Part shown: piece by piece, positions 38,822-49,574 of the stretch | Layout: each line of letters opens with the position of its first letter | Position numbering within the stretch: position 1 is the stretch's first letter | Assembly: GCF_003096055.1 (NCBI RefSeq) | Contig: NZ_CP029161.1 | Span: 248,001 to 312,000 of the forward strand | Length of the DNA: 64,000 nucleotides | DNA from: Buchnera aphidicola (Melanaphis sacchari) | GTDB lineage: Bacteria > Pseudomonadota > Gammaproteobacteria > Enterobacterales > Enterobacteriaceae | Direction: 5' to 3' | Translations under genes and position numbers: made by a program | The notes under the pieces: generated by a model | What the model saw: only the letters and a program-made list of their open reading frames with translations | What the model was told of the DNA's origin: nothing | Database searches by the model: none

Positions 38822-40504
38822 ATGAATGAATCTTTTGCACAATTATTTGAAGAATCTTTAAAAACAATCAAAACACGTCCAGGTTCTATTATTCAAGGAA
38901 CAATTGTTGCTATAGAAAAAGATACAGTTTTAGTTGATGCTGGTCTTAAGTCTGAATCTGCAATTCCTTCTGAACAATTTAAAAACGCTCAAGGTTTTTT
39001 AGATATTAAAATTGGAGACAAAATTGATGTTGCTTTAGATGCAATTGAAGATGGATTTGGTGAAACTTTACTTTCCAGAGAAAAAGCAAAACGACACGAA
39101 GCATGGTTAATTTTAGAAAAAGCGCATGAAAATTTAGAAACAATAACAGGAGTTATAAATGGAAAAGTTAAAGGCGGATTTACTGTTGAATTAAATGATA
39201 TCCGAGCTTTTTTACCAGGATCTTTAGTCGATATTCGTCCTGTTCGAGAAACGATTCAACTGGAAGGAAAAGAGTTAGAATTTAAAGTAATAAAATTAGA
39301 TAAAAAGCGTAATAACGTTGTTGTTTCGCGCAGAGCTGTCATCGAATCCGAAAATAGCGCTGAAAGAGATCAATTACTTGAAAGTTTAGAAGAAGGAATA
39401 AAAATTAAAGGTACTGTTAAAAATTTAACAGATTATGGAGCTTTTGTTGATTTAGGTGGTGTAGACGGACTATTACACATTACTGATATGGCTTGGAAGA
39501 GAGTAAAACATCCAAGTGAAATAGTTAGCGTTGGTGAAGAAATTTATGTAAAAATTTTAAAATTTGATAAAGAAAAAACACGTGTTTCTTTAGGATTAAA
39601 ACAATTAGGAGAAGATCCATGGATAAATATTTCTACTCGCTATCCAGAAGGAGTTAAATTAAGTGGTCGTGTTACAAATTTAACTGATTATGGATGTTTT
39701 GTAGAAATCGAAGAAGGCGTAGAAGGTCTTGTTCATGTATCTGAAATGGATTGGACTAATAAAAATATTCATCCTTCTAAAGTAGTATCAGTAAATGATA
39801 AAGTAGATGTAATAGTTTTAGATATTGATGAAGAACGTCGACGTATTTCACTAGGTTTAAAACAATGCAAAACTAATCCTTGGAAAGAATTTTCTGAAAA
39901 TCATAAAAAAGGAGTTTGTGTTGTTGGAAAAATAAAATCTATTACAGATTTTGGAATTTTTATTGGATTAAAGGGCGGTATAGACGGATTAGTTCATTTA
40001 TCCGATATTTCTTGGATTATATCTGGTGATGAAGCTGTTAAAAATTACAAAAAAAATGATGAAATATCTGCTGTTGTGTTACAAGTAGATGCTGAAAGAG
40101 AACGTATCTCCTTAGGTATTAAGCAATTACAAGAAGATCCTTTAAACCAATATATTTCTACGCATAAGAAAAATTCAATTATTACTGGAAAAATTAAGTC
40201 TTTTGAAAAAAATTACATCATAGTAAAATTGTCTGAAGGTATTGAAGGTAGTATAAAATTACCTGATTCTTCTAATACAAATCAAAGCGAATTGTTTAAA
40301 AATTTAAATGTTAATAGTGATATTTTAGTAAAAATATTAAGCTTTGATCGAAAAAATAGAATTATTAATCTTGGTTTGCATGTTATAGAAGAAAATCTCG
40401 ATAAAAAAAATACAAAAAAAAATAAATCAAATAAAAAATTAAACGAAGAATCTTTTTCTAATGTGATGACTGAAGCTTTTAAAGCAGCACAAAATACTGA
40501 ATGA
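38822..40504 (+). CDS. rpsA: 30S ribosomal protein S1
   Basis: Binds mRNA leaders on the 30S subunit. The 560 residues carry six S1 repeats; the first four are highly conserved ([74 protein letters not shown]) and the last two are more diverged. A Lys/Asn-rich tail ends [13 protein letters not shown] as in E. coli. It follows cmk as in E. coli. In E. coli S1 represses its own translation; the leader here is short and embedded at the cmk end. Confidence 0.98.
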   Translation: MNESFAQLFEESLKTIKTRPGSIIQGTIVAIEKDTVLVDAGLKSESAIPSEQFKNAQGFLDIKIGDKIDVALDAIEDGFGETLLSREKAKRHEAWLILEKAHENLETITGVINGKVKGGFTVELNDIRAFLPGSLVDIRPVRETIQLEGKELEFKVIKLDKKRNNVVVSRRAVIESENSAERDQLLESLEEGIKIKGTVKNLTDYGAFVDLGGVDGLLHITDMAWKRVKHPSEIVSVGEEIYVKILKFDKEKTRVSLGLKQLGEDPWINISTRYPEGVKLSGRVTNLTDYGCFVEIEEGVEGLVHVSEMDWTNKNIHPSKVVSVNDKVDVIVLDIDEERRRISLGLKQCKTNPWKEFSENHKKGVCVVGKIKSITDFGIFIGLKGGIDGLVHLSDISWIISGDEAVKNYKKNDEISAVVLQVDAERERISLGIKQLQEDPLNQYISTHKKNSIITGKIKSFEKNYIIVKLSEGIEGSIKLPDSSNTNQSELFKNLNVNSDILVKILSFDRKNRIINLGLHVIEENLDKKNTKKNKSNKKLNEESFSNVMTEAFKAAQNTE

Positions 40505-40580
40505 TTTTTTTAAAATATTTTATTAAATCTGTTAAATATAAAATGCGTTTATAATGTAAATTTATAATTATAGAGGATTT

Positions 40581-40868
40581 ATGAAAAAATCAGAGTTATT
40601 CGAAAGAATTTCTGAAAAAAAAACTCATTTTTCAAAAAAAATAATAAAAGGCGCTATTAAAGAAATATTAAATCAAATGTCTATTTTATTATCACATGGT
40701 CATCGTATTGAAATTAGAGGATTTGGCTCTTTTTCCTTGCATTACCGATCTTCTCGAATAGGTAGAAATCCTAAAACTGGAAAAAAAATTACGTTAAATG
40801 CAAAATATGTGCCTTATTTTAAACCAGGGAAAAAATTGCGGAATCAAGCAAATATATTTAAGCAATAA
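40581..40868 (+). CDS. ihfB: Integration host factor subunit beta
   Basis: DNA-bending protein. The 95 residues have the HU/IHF fold with [44 protein letters not shown] and YFKPGKKLR, including the intercalating proline arm. It lies downstream of rpsA as in E. coli. The start follows a GAGG at 40572-40575. A terminator hairpin follows at 40884-40931. Confidence 0.97.
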   Translation: MKKSELFERISEKKTHFSKKIIKGAIKEILNQMSILLSHGHRIEIRGFGSFSLHYRSSRIGRNPKTGKKITLNAKYVPYFKPGKKLRNQANIFKQ

Positions 40869-40883
40869 ATATTAAATTTTAAG

Positions 40884-40931
40884 TAGAAACTAAGTATTAA
40901 TAACTTTTTTTATATAAAAACTTAGTTTCTA
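40884..40931 (+). terminator. Terminator downstream of ihfB
   Basis: TAGAAACTAAGT and ACTTAGTTTCTA form a 12-bp perfect stem around a 24-base A/T loop, 15 bases after the ihfB stop and 37 bases before tpiA. Confidence 0.6.
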
Positions 40932-40968
40932 TATATTAGAAAATTTTTAAGAAAATAAGAAAATCTAT

Positions 40969-41730
40969 ATGAAAAAAAAAGCAATCATAGCAAATTGGAA
41001 ATTAAATAGTAATATAAAAAGTATTTCTCATTTTTTTACTAATTTCAAATTAAATGCACCTGTTAATTTAAATAAAAATATTATTGTAATTATTCCACCA
41101 GCAGTATATTTAGAGCGAGTATATAAATATATACATGATAAAAATATTTTTCTTGGAGCTCAAAATATGGATCTTAATGTTGAAGGATCATTTACAGGAG
41201 ATATTTCTGTTGCAATGCTAAAAAATGTTGGTGTAAAATATGTTATTCTCGGTCATTCTGAAAGACGTTTATTGCATAATGAAAACGATTTAGTTATTTC
41301 GAAAAAAATTTGTTTAGCCAAAAAATTTAACTTAATACCTATTATATGCATAGGAGAGAACAAAGAAGAAAAAGCTCGTAATAAAACACAAGAAATAATT
41401 ATAAAACAATTAAGTTATATATTTGAATATTTAGGAAAAAAAGTTTTTAGAAACACTATAATCGCATATGAACCCATATGGGCTATTGGTACCGGTATGT
41501 CTGCTGATCCAAATTACGTTCAATTAATACATGAATTTATTAAAAATTACATTCAAAAATATGATTCTCTGGCTTCTCATACTTTGATGGTTCAATATGG
41601 CGGTTCTGTTAATGCATTAAATGCAAAAAGTTTTTTAAACAAACCAGATATTGATGGTCTGTTAATTGGAAACGCATCTTTAGATGTTAAAGAATTTTTA
41701 AAAATTATTAATATGTGCAATACCAAATAA
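40969..41730 (+). CDS. tpiA: Triosephosphate isomerase
   Basis: Interconverts dihydroxyacetone phosphate and glyceraldehyde 3-phosphate. The active-site residues are present: Asn and Lys in IANWKLNSN (about 9-14), His in GHSERR, Glu in AYEPIWAIGTG, and the phosphate loop QYGGSVN. Length is 253 residues against 255. It is convergent with glpF with only 9 bases between the stops. Confidence 0.98.
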   Translation: MKKKAIIANWKLNSNIKSISHFFTNFKLNAPVNLNKNIIVIIPPAVYLERVYKYIHDKNIFLGAQNMDLNVEGSFTGDISVAMLKNVGVKYVILGHSERRLLHNENDLVISKKICLAKKFNLIPIICIGENKEEKARNKTQEIIIKQLSYIFEYLGKKVFRNTIIAYEPIWAIGTGMSADPNYVQLIHEFIKNYIQKYDSLASHTLMVQYGGSVNALNAKSFLNKPDIDGLLIGNASLDVKEFLKIINMCNTK

Positions 41731-41739
41731 ATTTAATTA

Positions 41740-42525
41740 TTACTTGATAAATAAATTATATATCCACCCTCCTAAGTTAATTCCTATAATAGGAGCTATG
41801 GTGGGTACTAAAAAATATGGAAAATAACTATTTTCTTGTCCTAAAAAAGCTGATTTTCCCCATCCTACTAAACTTAAAAATATTCTTGGACCTAAATCTT
41901 GCGCTGGATTTAAAACGATATTATTTAAGGCTCCGAAAGACGCATTAATAATAGTTACTAAAATACCTATTAATATAGGATATAAAATATTATAAGATGT
42001 AAAAAAAAGATTTTTATTATTTAACTTCATTAATATAATAATAAAAATAACTGTAATAATTATTTCTGTTATAAAATCATGCATAAAATTATTATAATTT
42101 TTAGGATAAATGCAAAATATTGAAGCAATATCTAAACTTTTTTGGCTGCCCCTTATAATATTATTATTTTTTTCAAATGAAATTAATATATTGTTATATA
42201 TATAATATATTAGCATTGTAAAAAAAAAAGAACCAGATATTTGTGACATAATATATGGTACTACTTTTTTTTTGCTAAATTGAGAGGACAACCAAAGAAA
42301 AATAGTAATAGCAGGATTAAAATGAGCGCCAGATGTTGAAAAACTAAAATAAATAGCTATGGATACTGATAATCCCCAGATAATACTAATTTCGTATTGA
42401 CTAAAATGTATATTTGTTAGCTTTGATAAAGCAATACTCCCAATTCCAAAAAATATTATTAAACCTGTACCTAAAAACTCGTAAACACATTGTTTTAGTA
42501 TATTTTTTTTATTATCAGGATTCAT
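41740..42525 (-). CDS. glpF: Aquaglyceroporin GlpF-family channel with altered selectivity filter
   Basis: Six membrane segments and two half-helices form an MIP channel; the closest relative by alignment is E. coli GlpF (glycerol facilitator). The first NPA box is SGAHFNPAI (Asn70), and the filter tryptophan is kept (SIIW, Trp50). The second NPA box reads LNNIVLNPAQDLGPRIF: the arginine directly after NPA (E. coli Arg206), nearly invariant in MIP channels, is Gln209 here, and the filter Phe200 equivalent is Ile203. Length is 261 residues against 281. No glpK lies beside it, unlike E. coli. Confidence 0.93.
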   Translation of the reverse strand: MNPDNKKNILKQCVYEFLGTGLIIFFGIGSIALSKLTNIHFSQYEISIIWGLSVSIAIYFSFSTSGAHFNPAITIFLWLSSQFSKKKVVPYIMSQISGSFFFTMLIYYIYNNILISFEKNNNIIRGSQKSLDIASIFCIYPKNYNNFMHDFITEIIITVIFIIILMKLNNKNLFFTSYNILYPILIGILVTIINASFGALNNIVLNPAQDLGPRIFLSLVGWGKSAFLGQENSYFPYFLVPTIAPIIGINLGGWIYNLFIK

Positions 42526-42599
42526 TATTTATACCTATCTCAATTTCATAAATTATTAGTATTTAATTTATATAATTAATGAAATTAAAAATTTAGAGC

Positions 42600-42615
42600 G
42601 CCGGGAAATACCGGC
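42600..42615 (-). terminator. GC-rich terminator stem downstream of pfkA
   Basis: On the minus strand GCCGG-TATTTC-CCGGC lies just past the pfkA stop and is followed by GCTCTAAATTTTT. It is one of the few G/C runs in the window. The adjoining ACTAATTTTAAAATTAGT (42616-42633) is itself a perfect palindrome overlapping the pfkA stop. Confidence 0.65.
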
Positions 42616-42628
42616 ACTAATTTTAAAA

Positions 42629-43591
42629 TTAGTATAGCTTTTTAGCCGTAATTAACCAATCCTTCTTAAAAATACGTTTCATATTTTTTAGTGCGTCTGT
42701 AATGTCGTTAAATACCATTTTTTCATTTTGTATTCCTACGCATTTTCCCTTGTATCCCTGAATTAGTAATTCTACTGAATATGCCCCCATTCGTGAAGCC
42801 AATATTCGATCATATACTACTGGAGCTCCTCCTCTTTGAATGTGCCCCAAAATAGTAGCTCTTGTTTCTCTATTAGTTTCTTTTTCAATATATTTGGCTA
42901 ATTTTCCTACATCACAGATGTATTCTGTAATTGCAACTATTGCATGTTTCTTCCCTTTTTTAATACCTTTTTTTATTTCAAAAACTAGTTCCTCTTTTTT
43001 GTAATTGATTTCAGGTAACACAATAAACTCACAACCACCAGCAATTGCAGCAGCTAATGTTAAATCGCCGCAATATCGCCCCATGACTTCTACAATAGAA
43101 ATACGTTGATGAGAAGAAGATGTATCTCGTAATCGATCAATAGCTTCAACGACTGTTTCTAATGCAGTAAAATAACCTATCGTATAATCAGTACCAGCAA
43201 CATCATTATCAATTGTCCCAGGTATACTAATACATGGAATTCCCATTGTAGTTAATTTTTGCGCGCCAATATAGGATCCATCACCTCCAATGACTACTAA
43301 AGCATCGATATTTCTTTCTTGAAGGTTTTTAACTGCAGCCACACGTATTTCATTTTTATAAAAACCAGAAAATCTAGCAGATCCTAAAAATGTCCCTCCT
43401 TTATTTATCATATCTGAAACACTATATCTATCTAATTTTACCATACGGTTTTCATATAAACCTAAATATCCATCATAAATTCCAAATACTTCTAATTTTT
43501 CACTCAGAGCTGTTCTTACTACTCCTCTAATTGCGGCGTTCATTCCAGGAGCATCCCCACCACTAGTTAATACTCCAATTTTTTTAATCAT
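42629..43591 (-). CDS. pfkA: 6-phosphofructokinase
   Basis: ATP-dependent committed step of glycolysis. The motifs are [21 protein letters not shown] (ATP loop), GGDGSYIGA, the catalytic [14 protein letters not shown] (Asp near 128) and the substrate-binding [10 protein letters not shown]. Arginines of the effector site near ARFSGFY-type positions are present. The length (320) equals E. coli PfkA. A GC-rich terminator follows, then glpF on the same strand. Confidence 0.98.
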   Translation of the reverse strand: MIKKIGVLTSGGDAPGMNAAIRGVVRTALSEKLEVFGIYDGYLGLYENRMVKLDRYSVSDMINKGGTFLGSARFSGFYKNEIRVAAVKNLQERNIDALVVIGGDGSYIGAQKLTTMGIPCISIPGTIDNDVAGTDYTIGYFTALETVVEAIDRLRDTSSSHQRISIVEVMGRYCGDLTLAAAIAGGCEFIVLPEINYKKEELVFEIKKGIKKGKKHAIVAITEYICDVGKLAKYIEKETNRETRATILGHIQRGGAPVVYDRILASRMGAYSVELLIQGYKGKCVGIQNEKMVFNDITDALKNMKRIFKKDWLITAKKLY

Positions 43592-43866
43592 AATAATCTC
43601 GTTATTTACTGTTATAAAAGTTTTTATTTTAAAATAAATATTATTAACAGATTTATCAAATAACTATCTCTACAGTGTATTATTTTTTATATAAAAATAT
43701 CTTATATATAAATTTTTTATAAAAAATTTAAATATTAAAAAATATTTTTAATTTTTTTAGTTGAAAGTATAAATTTATTTTTTAAAAAATTTAATCTTTT
43801 TAAAGATAATTAAAATAGATATTTTTGATGTCTTTTGAGCTTCTATGAAAAGATATTTCAAAAAAA

Positions 43867-44562
43867 TTATTTTAAATAATACCATTTATATGGTAAACAT
43901 TTTTCATCAAATTCTATAATAATTGGAATTGCGGTTGGGATGTCTAATTCAATAATTTTTTTATTATCAATTTTATTTAAATATTGTATTAATGCGCGTA
44001 AAGAATTACCGTGCGCTACAATAATTATTTTTTTCATTTTTTTTAATTGAGGATAAATTATTTCGTTCCAGTAAGGTATTACTCTTTTTGCAGTTAATTC
44101 TAAGCTTTCGCCTAAGGGGATTTGGTTTTTTTTTAAACTTGAATAACGTTTATCATTTCCTGGAAATCTTTTATCTAACTCGTTAATCTGCGGTGGTATA
44201 GAATCAAAGCTTCTTCTCCATAACATTACTTTTTTAGATCCATACTTTATAACTGTTTCGTCTTTATTTAATCCTTCTAAAGCGCCATAATGTCTTTCAT
44301 TTAAACGCCAAGATTTTTTTATTGGCAGCCAAACTTGATTTAGTTCTTCTAAAATATACTGCAAAGTATGTATTGCTCTTTTTAACATGGAAGTATGTGA
44401 ATAGTCAAAAACAAAATTTTCTTTTTTTAGTATTTCTCCGGCTTTTTTAGCTTCTTTTTTTCCTTCTTGACTTAAATCTGCATCGTGCCATCCAGTAAAT
44501 TTGTTTAATTTATTCCATTTACTTTGTCCATGTCTAATCAAAACTATTTTATTCTTTTTCAT
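43867..44562 (-). CDS. gpmA: 2,3-bisphosphoglycerate-dependent phosphoglycerate mutase, tail-less
   Basis: Interconverts 3- and 2-phosphoglycerate. The phospho-His motif is [10 protein letters not shown] (about residues 7-16); [23 protein letters not shown] and the second catalytic His in [10 protein letters not shown] are intact. Length is 231 residues against 250: it stops at PYKWYYLK, so the flexible C-terminal tail that closes over the active site in E. coli is missing. In E. coli the gene lies elsewhere; here it sits between pfkA and sucB. Confidence 0.97.
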   Translation of the reverse strand: MKKNKIVLIRHGQSKWNKLNKFTGWHDADLSQEGKKEAKKAGEILKKENFVFDYSHTSMLKRAIHTLQYILEELNQVWLPIKKSWRLNERHYGALEGLNKDETVIKYGSKKVMLWRRSFDSIPPQINELDKRFPGNDKRYSSLKKNQIPLGESLELTAKRVIPYWNEIIYPQLKKMKKIIIVAHGNSLRALIQYLNKIDNKKIIELDIPTAIPIIIEFDEKCLPYKWYYLK

Positions 44563-44793
44563 TATTTCCTCTGTAATTTATAAAAATATTCATATAAATA
44601 GATTATATAAAAAAATATTTTTTATTTTTTTTTCAGTATATCATTATTATTTTTTTAAAAGCATTTTTTATAAAACAGATATTTAATGTTTTTTAAAAAA
44701 ATAACTTTAAAAAATTTTTAAATAAAAGTACAGTTATATTTTAAATATTGCATCTTTAAACTCAATAAAATACATTTTGTTCATTGCAAACTT

Positions 44794-46014
44794 TTAAACA
44801 CTTATTAAAATACGATTAAAATCTTCTAATATGTTCTTAATCATTACTAAAAAACTAACTGATTCTTTTCCGTCTATCAAGCGATGATCATAAGATAGAG
44901 ATAGATACATCATAGGCATAATTTTTACTTCTCCATCGATTGCCATTGGTCGATCTTTAATAGCATGCATAGCTAAAATAGCGGTTTGAGGTGGATTAAT
45001 AATAGGTGTGGACATTAAAGAACCAAAAACACCTCCATTGGTAATGGTAAAATTTCCTCCAATTAATTCTTTTAATTGAATTTTATTTTCTGCACCTTTA
45101 ATAGAAAATTCTTTTATTTTTTTTTCTATTTCCACCATACTCATATTATCAGCATTTCTCAAAACTGGAGTAATTAATCCTCTTGGTGTAGAAACAGCAA
45201 TACTAATATCAAAATTTTTATAATAAATAATATCTTTTTGATCAATAGAAGCATTAATTTCAGGAAAATTTTTAAGCGCTTCTACCACTGCTTTTACAAA
45301 AAAAGACATAAAACCCAAACGAATTTTATATTTCTTTTCAAAAGATTTACTATATTTTTTTCGTAAAAACATTATTGATTGCATATTGACTTCATTAAAA
45401 GTAGTCAACATAGCTGTGTTATTTTTAGTTTCTAATAGTCTTTCAGAAATTTTTTGACGCAATTGAGTCATTTTTACTCTTTTTTGAATATTTTCATTAT
45501 TTTGCTCTCGAAATTTATTTTTTTTATCATCTTTAATAATTTCTTTTTCATGAACTATAAAGTTTGATTTATCAAATTTAATTAAATTTTCATTAATATT
45601 TTTTAATCTTATTAATCGCCTCATAGAGGGAGTAAAATTATTTATATTTTTTTTAAAGTTAACATTTTTATTTTCTGAAAAAAAATCGCTTTTTTTATCA
45701 CAAGGTAATGTAATGCCGTCTGCTTTCTTTTTAAAGGAAGACTTAATATCATTTGATATTTCTTTTTTAATATTTAATTTTACGAGATCGCCCAGTATTT
45801 CGTTGGATTTTACTGTCTCTCCTGAATTTTTAAAAATATTATTTAATATTCCATCGCATGGAGAGGAAATTTCCAGCATTACTTTATCTGTTTCAATGTC
45901 AACTATATTCTCATTATAATAAATTTTTTCTCCTATTTTTTTATGCCATACTGCAATTACCCCGTCATTAACGGATTCAGGTAAGTCTGGAACAAGAATA
46001 TTGATTTTGTTCAT
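44794..46014 (-). CDS. sucB: 2-oxoglutarate dehydrogenase E2 (dihydrolipoyl succinyltransferase)
   Basis: Transfers succinyl groups to CoA in the 2-oxoglutarate dehydrogenase complex. One lipoyl domain (lysine in ETDKVML near residue 44) is followed by an E1/E3-binding domain ([18 protein letters not shown]) with Lys/Asn-rich linkers, then the catalytic core ending [10 protein letters not shown] (catalytic His and Asp). Length is 406 residues against 405. It lies 24 bases downstream of sucA and is probably cotranscribed. The E3 gene (lpd) is not in this window. Confidence 0.97.
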   Translation of the reverse strand: MNKINILVPDLPESVNDGVIAVWHKKIGEKIYYNENIVDIETDKVMLEISSPCDGILNNIFKNSGETVKSNEILGDLVKLNIKKEISNDIKSSFKKKADGITLPCDKKSDFFSENKNVNFKKNINNFTPSMRRLIRLKNINENLIKFDKSNFIVHEKEIIKDDKKNKFREQNNENIQKRVKMTQLRQKISERLLETKNNTAMLTTFNEVNMQSIMFLRKKYSKSFEKKYKIRLGFMSFFVKAVVEALKNFPEINASIDQKDIIYYKNFDISIAVSTPRGLITPVLRNADNMSMVEIEKKIKEFSIKGAENKIQLKELIGGNFTITNGGVFGSLMSTPIINPPQTAILAMHAIKDRPMAIDGEVKIMPMMYLSLSYDHRLIDGKESVSFLVMIKNILEDFNRILISV

Positions 46015-46038
46015 TGTATAATCCTTTAATTTTTTTGT

Positions 46039-48777
46039 TTATAATTTTAATGCGTTATGTATTATTTCTTCTTGTTCTTTTTTGTGTTTTATAATATTTC
46101 CAACCGCAGGTGATGCAGCAGAAGGACGGCCAATATAAACTAATGACATATAAGATGGCAAAAAATCATGCAAGTAATTTTTTATATATGACCATGCACC
46201 TTGATTTTTTGGTTCCTCTTGACACCAAAATATTGTTTTTATATTACAATTAATTTTTAAAATTTCTCTTATTTCTTCTTTTGGAAAAGGATATAATTGC
46301 TCGATACGAATTAATTTAATATTATTAGAATTATTTTTAGAGCGATATTCTAAAAGATCATAATATATTTTTCCAGAACAAAAAATAATACGTTGTGTAT
46401 TTTTTTGAATTTTTTTATTTTCATCTATTACTTTTTTAAAGTGTCCATTTATTATAGAATTTAAAGAAGAACTAGCCATGGAATTTCTTAAAAGAGATTT
46501 AGGGGTAACTATAATTAATGGTTTATTGATTTCGTTAAATATTTGTCTTCGTAACAAATGAAATATCTGTGAAGATGTAGTTGGAATACATACTTGCATA
46601 TTATTTTGAGAACAAAGTTGAAGAAATCGTTCTATCCTACAAGAAGAATGTTCTGGACCTTGACCTTCATAACCATGTGGTAAAAGTATAATTAAATTAG
46701 ATTTGTTATTCCACTTTTTTTCACCAGAACTAATAAATTGATCAATTACTACTTGCGCGCCATTAATAAAATCCCCAAATTGAGCCTCCCATATTGTCAT
46801 AGTATTTGATGAAAATAAAGAATATCCATATTCAAATGCTAATGCTGCTTCTTCAGACAAAACAGAATCCCAAATTTCAAATTTTCCTTGTTTATTATGT
46901 ATATTTTGTAAAGGAATATAAATTGATCCTGTTTTTTGATCATGAATAATAGCATGTCTATGAAAAAACGTTCCTCGGCTTACGTCTTCACCGGAAATAC
47001 GACATGAAATTCCTTCACTTAATATTGTTGCATAAGCTAATGATTCTGCCGCACCCCAATCAAACAATTTTTCACCATGAGACATATTTAGTCTATCTTG
47101 ATAAATTTTTTTAACACGATGATGCATTTGAATAGATGCAGGTATTGTATTAATTGATATTATTAAATTTTGAATATTAAAAAAATTTAGTTTTTTAATT
47201 TTTCTTTCTTTTTTTGTAAAAAAATCAGTATTTTGATCTTGAAATATAATATTTTTTTCTTTTGAAAACACATATGTTTCATTTTTTAATTTCATTAAAT
47301 ATTTTTCTTTTATTTCCTTAAATTTTTCTCTAGAAATTAAATTTTTAGAAATTAAAAAATCAGAATATATTTTGGTAATGGTAGGATGATTTTGAATTTT
47401 TTTGTACATAATAGGTTGTGTAACTGATGGATCGTCTACTTCATTATGACCACGACGCCTATAAGAAACTAAATCTATAAAAACGTCTTTTTTAAATTTT
47501 TTTTTAAATTCCAAAGCTAATTGCATAACAAATATAGCTGCTTCTACATCATCAGTATTAACATGAAATATAGGAGATTGAATCATTTTGGCAATATCAG
47601 TACAATATTTACTTGATCTGAGATATTTAGGGTTAGAAGTAGTAAATCCAACTTGATTATTAATGACTATATGAATAGTGCCTCCTATTTGATATCCACT
47701 TGTTTGAGACATATTTAGCGTTTCTTGAACAACGCCTTGTCCAATAATAGAAGCATCTCCATGAATGTTTAATGATAAAACTTTATTTTCTTTATTATTG
47801 ACATTGTCAATTAATTTGCGTGATAATCCCGAAATTACTGGATTAATTATTTCTAGGTGTGACGGATTATATCCCAATGTAAAATATATTGTTTTTTCTT
47901 TATATTTTATTTTTGCAACCCCCCCCATATGATACTTTACATCTCCGCTATTTTTGTCAGATGAATTGTTACCATAAAATTCATTAAATAGTATTTTGAG
48001 ATTTTTGTTTAGTACATTTACCAATACATTTAATCGTCCTCTATGTGCCATTCCTAAAATAATATCAGAAATTTGATTTTTTTTTGAATACCTTATTATT
48101 TCATGAAGCATAGTAATGAGTGTTTCTGAGCCTTCTAAAGAAAACCTTTTAGAACCAGAAAATTTTTTTCCTAAATATTGTTCTAAGATTTCTGCATAAG
48201 TAATTTCTTTTAAAAATTGAATTCTTTCTTTGGTGAGAAATTTATTTTCTTGAAATTTTTCTTCTATGTATTTTGTGATCCATTTTTTTTGTACTTCGTC
48301 ATCAATGTACATATATTCAAAACCAATAGAACCACAATATTTTGCATTAAATGTATTATATATATCTGTAATTTTTTTTTGATAATCAAAAAAGTTTTGA
48401 ATATTATTTAAAAATTTTTTATTTTTTTCATTTTCTTTGAGCTGGTAATGTGAAAGTTCTAAATCAGGATATTTTTTTATAGTATTTAATTTTAGAGGGT
48501 CGATTAAAGCTTTTTTATATCCCTTTTTTCTAAAAATATCAGTAATTTTATTAATTTTGTCATTTATATTTTTTTGATCATTAATGTCATTTAAACAGTT
48601 ATTGCTCTCAAGCAAATTTTTTTTATTTTTAGATAAATATAAAAATTTTTCATGCCATGAGATATCAACAGATTTTGGATTTTTTAAAAAATTTTTATAT
48701 ATCTCTTGAATATAACTATAGTTATCTCCACGTAACCATGAAGAATTTAACCATTCTTTTAGGATATGTTTATTCAT
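46039..48777 (-). CDS. sucA: 2-oxoglutarate dehydrogenase E1
   Basis: Thiamine-diphosphate decarboxylase of the complex. The ATG at base 48777 gives [19 protein letters not shown], like E. coli; a TTG seven codons upstream is in frame but lacks similarity. Motifs include [12 protein letters not shown], the ThDP loop [45 protein letters not shown] and, at the C-terminus, [11 protein letters not shown]. Length is 912 residues against 933. It stands first in the sucA-sucB pair. Confidence 0.97.
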   Translation of the reverse strand: MNKHILKEWLNSSWLRGDNYSYIQEIYKNFLKNPKSVDISWHEKFLYLSKNKKNLLESNNCLNDINDQKNINDKINKITDIFRKKGYKKALIDPLKLNTIKKYPDLELSHYQLKENEKNKKFLNNIQNFFDYQKKITDIYNTFNAKYCGSIGFEYMYIDDEVQKKWITKYIEEKFQENKFLTKERIQFLKEITYAEILEQYLGKKFSGSKRFSLEGSETLITMLHEIIRYSKKNQISDIILGMAHRGRLNVLVNVLNKNLKILFNEFYGNNSSDKNSGDVKYHMGGVAKIKYKEKTIYFTLGYNPSHLEIINPVISGLSRKLIDNVNNKENKVLSLNIHGDASIIGQGVVQETLNMSQTSGYQIGGTIHIVINNQVGFTTSNPKYLRSSKYCTDIAKMIQSPIFHVNTDDVEAAIFVMQLALEFKKKFKKDVFIDLVSYRRRGHNEVDDPSVTQPIMYKKIQNHPTITKIYSDFLISKNLISREKFKEIKEKYLMKLKNETYVFSKEKNIIFQDQNTDFFTKKERKIKKLNFFNIQNLIISINTIPASIQMHHRVKKIYQDRLNMSHGEKLFDWGAAESLAYATILSEGISCRISGEDVSRGTFFHRHAIIHDQKTGSIYIPLQNIHNKQGKFEIWDSVLSEEAALAFEYGYSLFSSNTMTIWEAQFGDFINGAQVVIDQFISSGEKKWNNKSNLIILLPHGYEGQGPEHSSCRIERFLQLCSQNNMQVCIPTTSSQIFHLLRRQIFNEINKPLIIVTPKSLLRNSMASSSLNSIINGHFKKVIDENKKIQKNTQRIIFCSGKIYYDLLEYRSKNNSNNIKLIRIEQLYPFPKEEIREILKINCNIKTIFWCQEEPKNQGAWSYIKNYLHDFLPSYMSLVYIGRPSAASPAVGNIIKHKKEQEEIIHNALKL

Positions 48778-48828
48778 AATGTTTTTAAGCTTTATCAAAT
48801 ATTTAAAATGTAATTGTGTTATTTAGTA

Positions 48829-49572
48829 TTATGCTGGGTTATAAATATCAAAAAAAATAACGTTTAAATTATATTTATTTTTTAACCATTCACCCAGTGA
48901 TATAATTCCATCTTTTTCACTCGTATGATGACCAATAGAATAAAAATGTATATCAAATTCTTTGGCAATATGCATTGTTTCTTCTGAAATTTCACCAGTT
49001 AAAAAAGCATCAACCCCAAACATGCATGCTTGTTTAATAAAGCTTTGTCCCTTACCACTACACCAAGCTATTTTTTGAATATACGATGAAATATTATTAC
49101 ATAAATGTATAGGTTTTTTTTTAAATTTTTTTTCTATCAATTTTGATAATTCAAATCCAGTTATTTTTCTTTCAAATATGCCCCATGATACATATGGCAA
49201 TATATTTCCTTTGATTAAAATATTAATTTTTTTAGCGATTTGTGCGTTATTTCCAAGTTTCGGATGTGCATCTAGGGGTAAATGCCAACTGTATAAATTA
49301 ATATTATTGGAAAGTATAGTTTTCAAACGTTTTCTTTTTATGTTATGAATACGTTGTGATTCTTTTTCCCAAAAATAACCATGATGAACTATTATAGCAT
49401 TTGCTTTTAATAAAACAGCTTTATCAAGCAATTCTTGACATGCAGTTACACCTGTAATAATTTTAGTAATTTTTTTTTCACCTTCTATTTGTAATCCATT
49501 GGGTGCAAAATCTTTATATTGATTACTCAATAGTTTTTCATTAATAATTTTTTCTAATAAAAAATTTTCCAT
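48829..49572 (-). CDS. ybgI: Nif3-family metal-binding protein YbgI
   Basis: Function unproven; the family is a toroidal hexamer with a dinuclear metal site and has been annotated as a GTP cyclohydrolase I type 2 homolog. Metal ligands are seen in IIVHHGYFWE, LPLDAHPKLGNN and the C-terminal FYSIGHHTSEKDGI. The N-terminus (NEKLLSNQYKDFAPNGLQIEG) fits the family. The length (247) equals that of E. coli YbgI. It lies 2 bases downstream of phrB, as ybgI neighbours phr in E. coli, so the two are likely cotranscribed. Confidence 0.95.
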   Translation of the reverse strand: MENFLLEKIINEKLLSNQYKDFAPNGLQIEGEKKITKIITGVTACQELLDKAVLLKANAIIVHHGYFWEKESQRIHNIKRKRLKTILSNNINLYSWHLPLDAHPKLGNNAQIAKKINILIKGNILPYVSWGIFERKITGFELSKLIEKKFKKKPIHLCNNISSYIQKIAWCSGKGQSFIKQACMFGVDAFLTGEISEETMHIAKEFDIHFYSIGHHTSEKDGIISLGEWLKNKYNLNVIFFDIYNPA

Positions 49573-49574
49573 TT

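Noticed and set aside
44501-44686. Small plus-strand ORF in the gpmA upstream region
   Set aside because: It overlaps the conserved phosphohistidine motif of gpmA in antisense and has no ribosome site.
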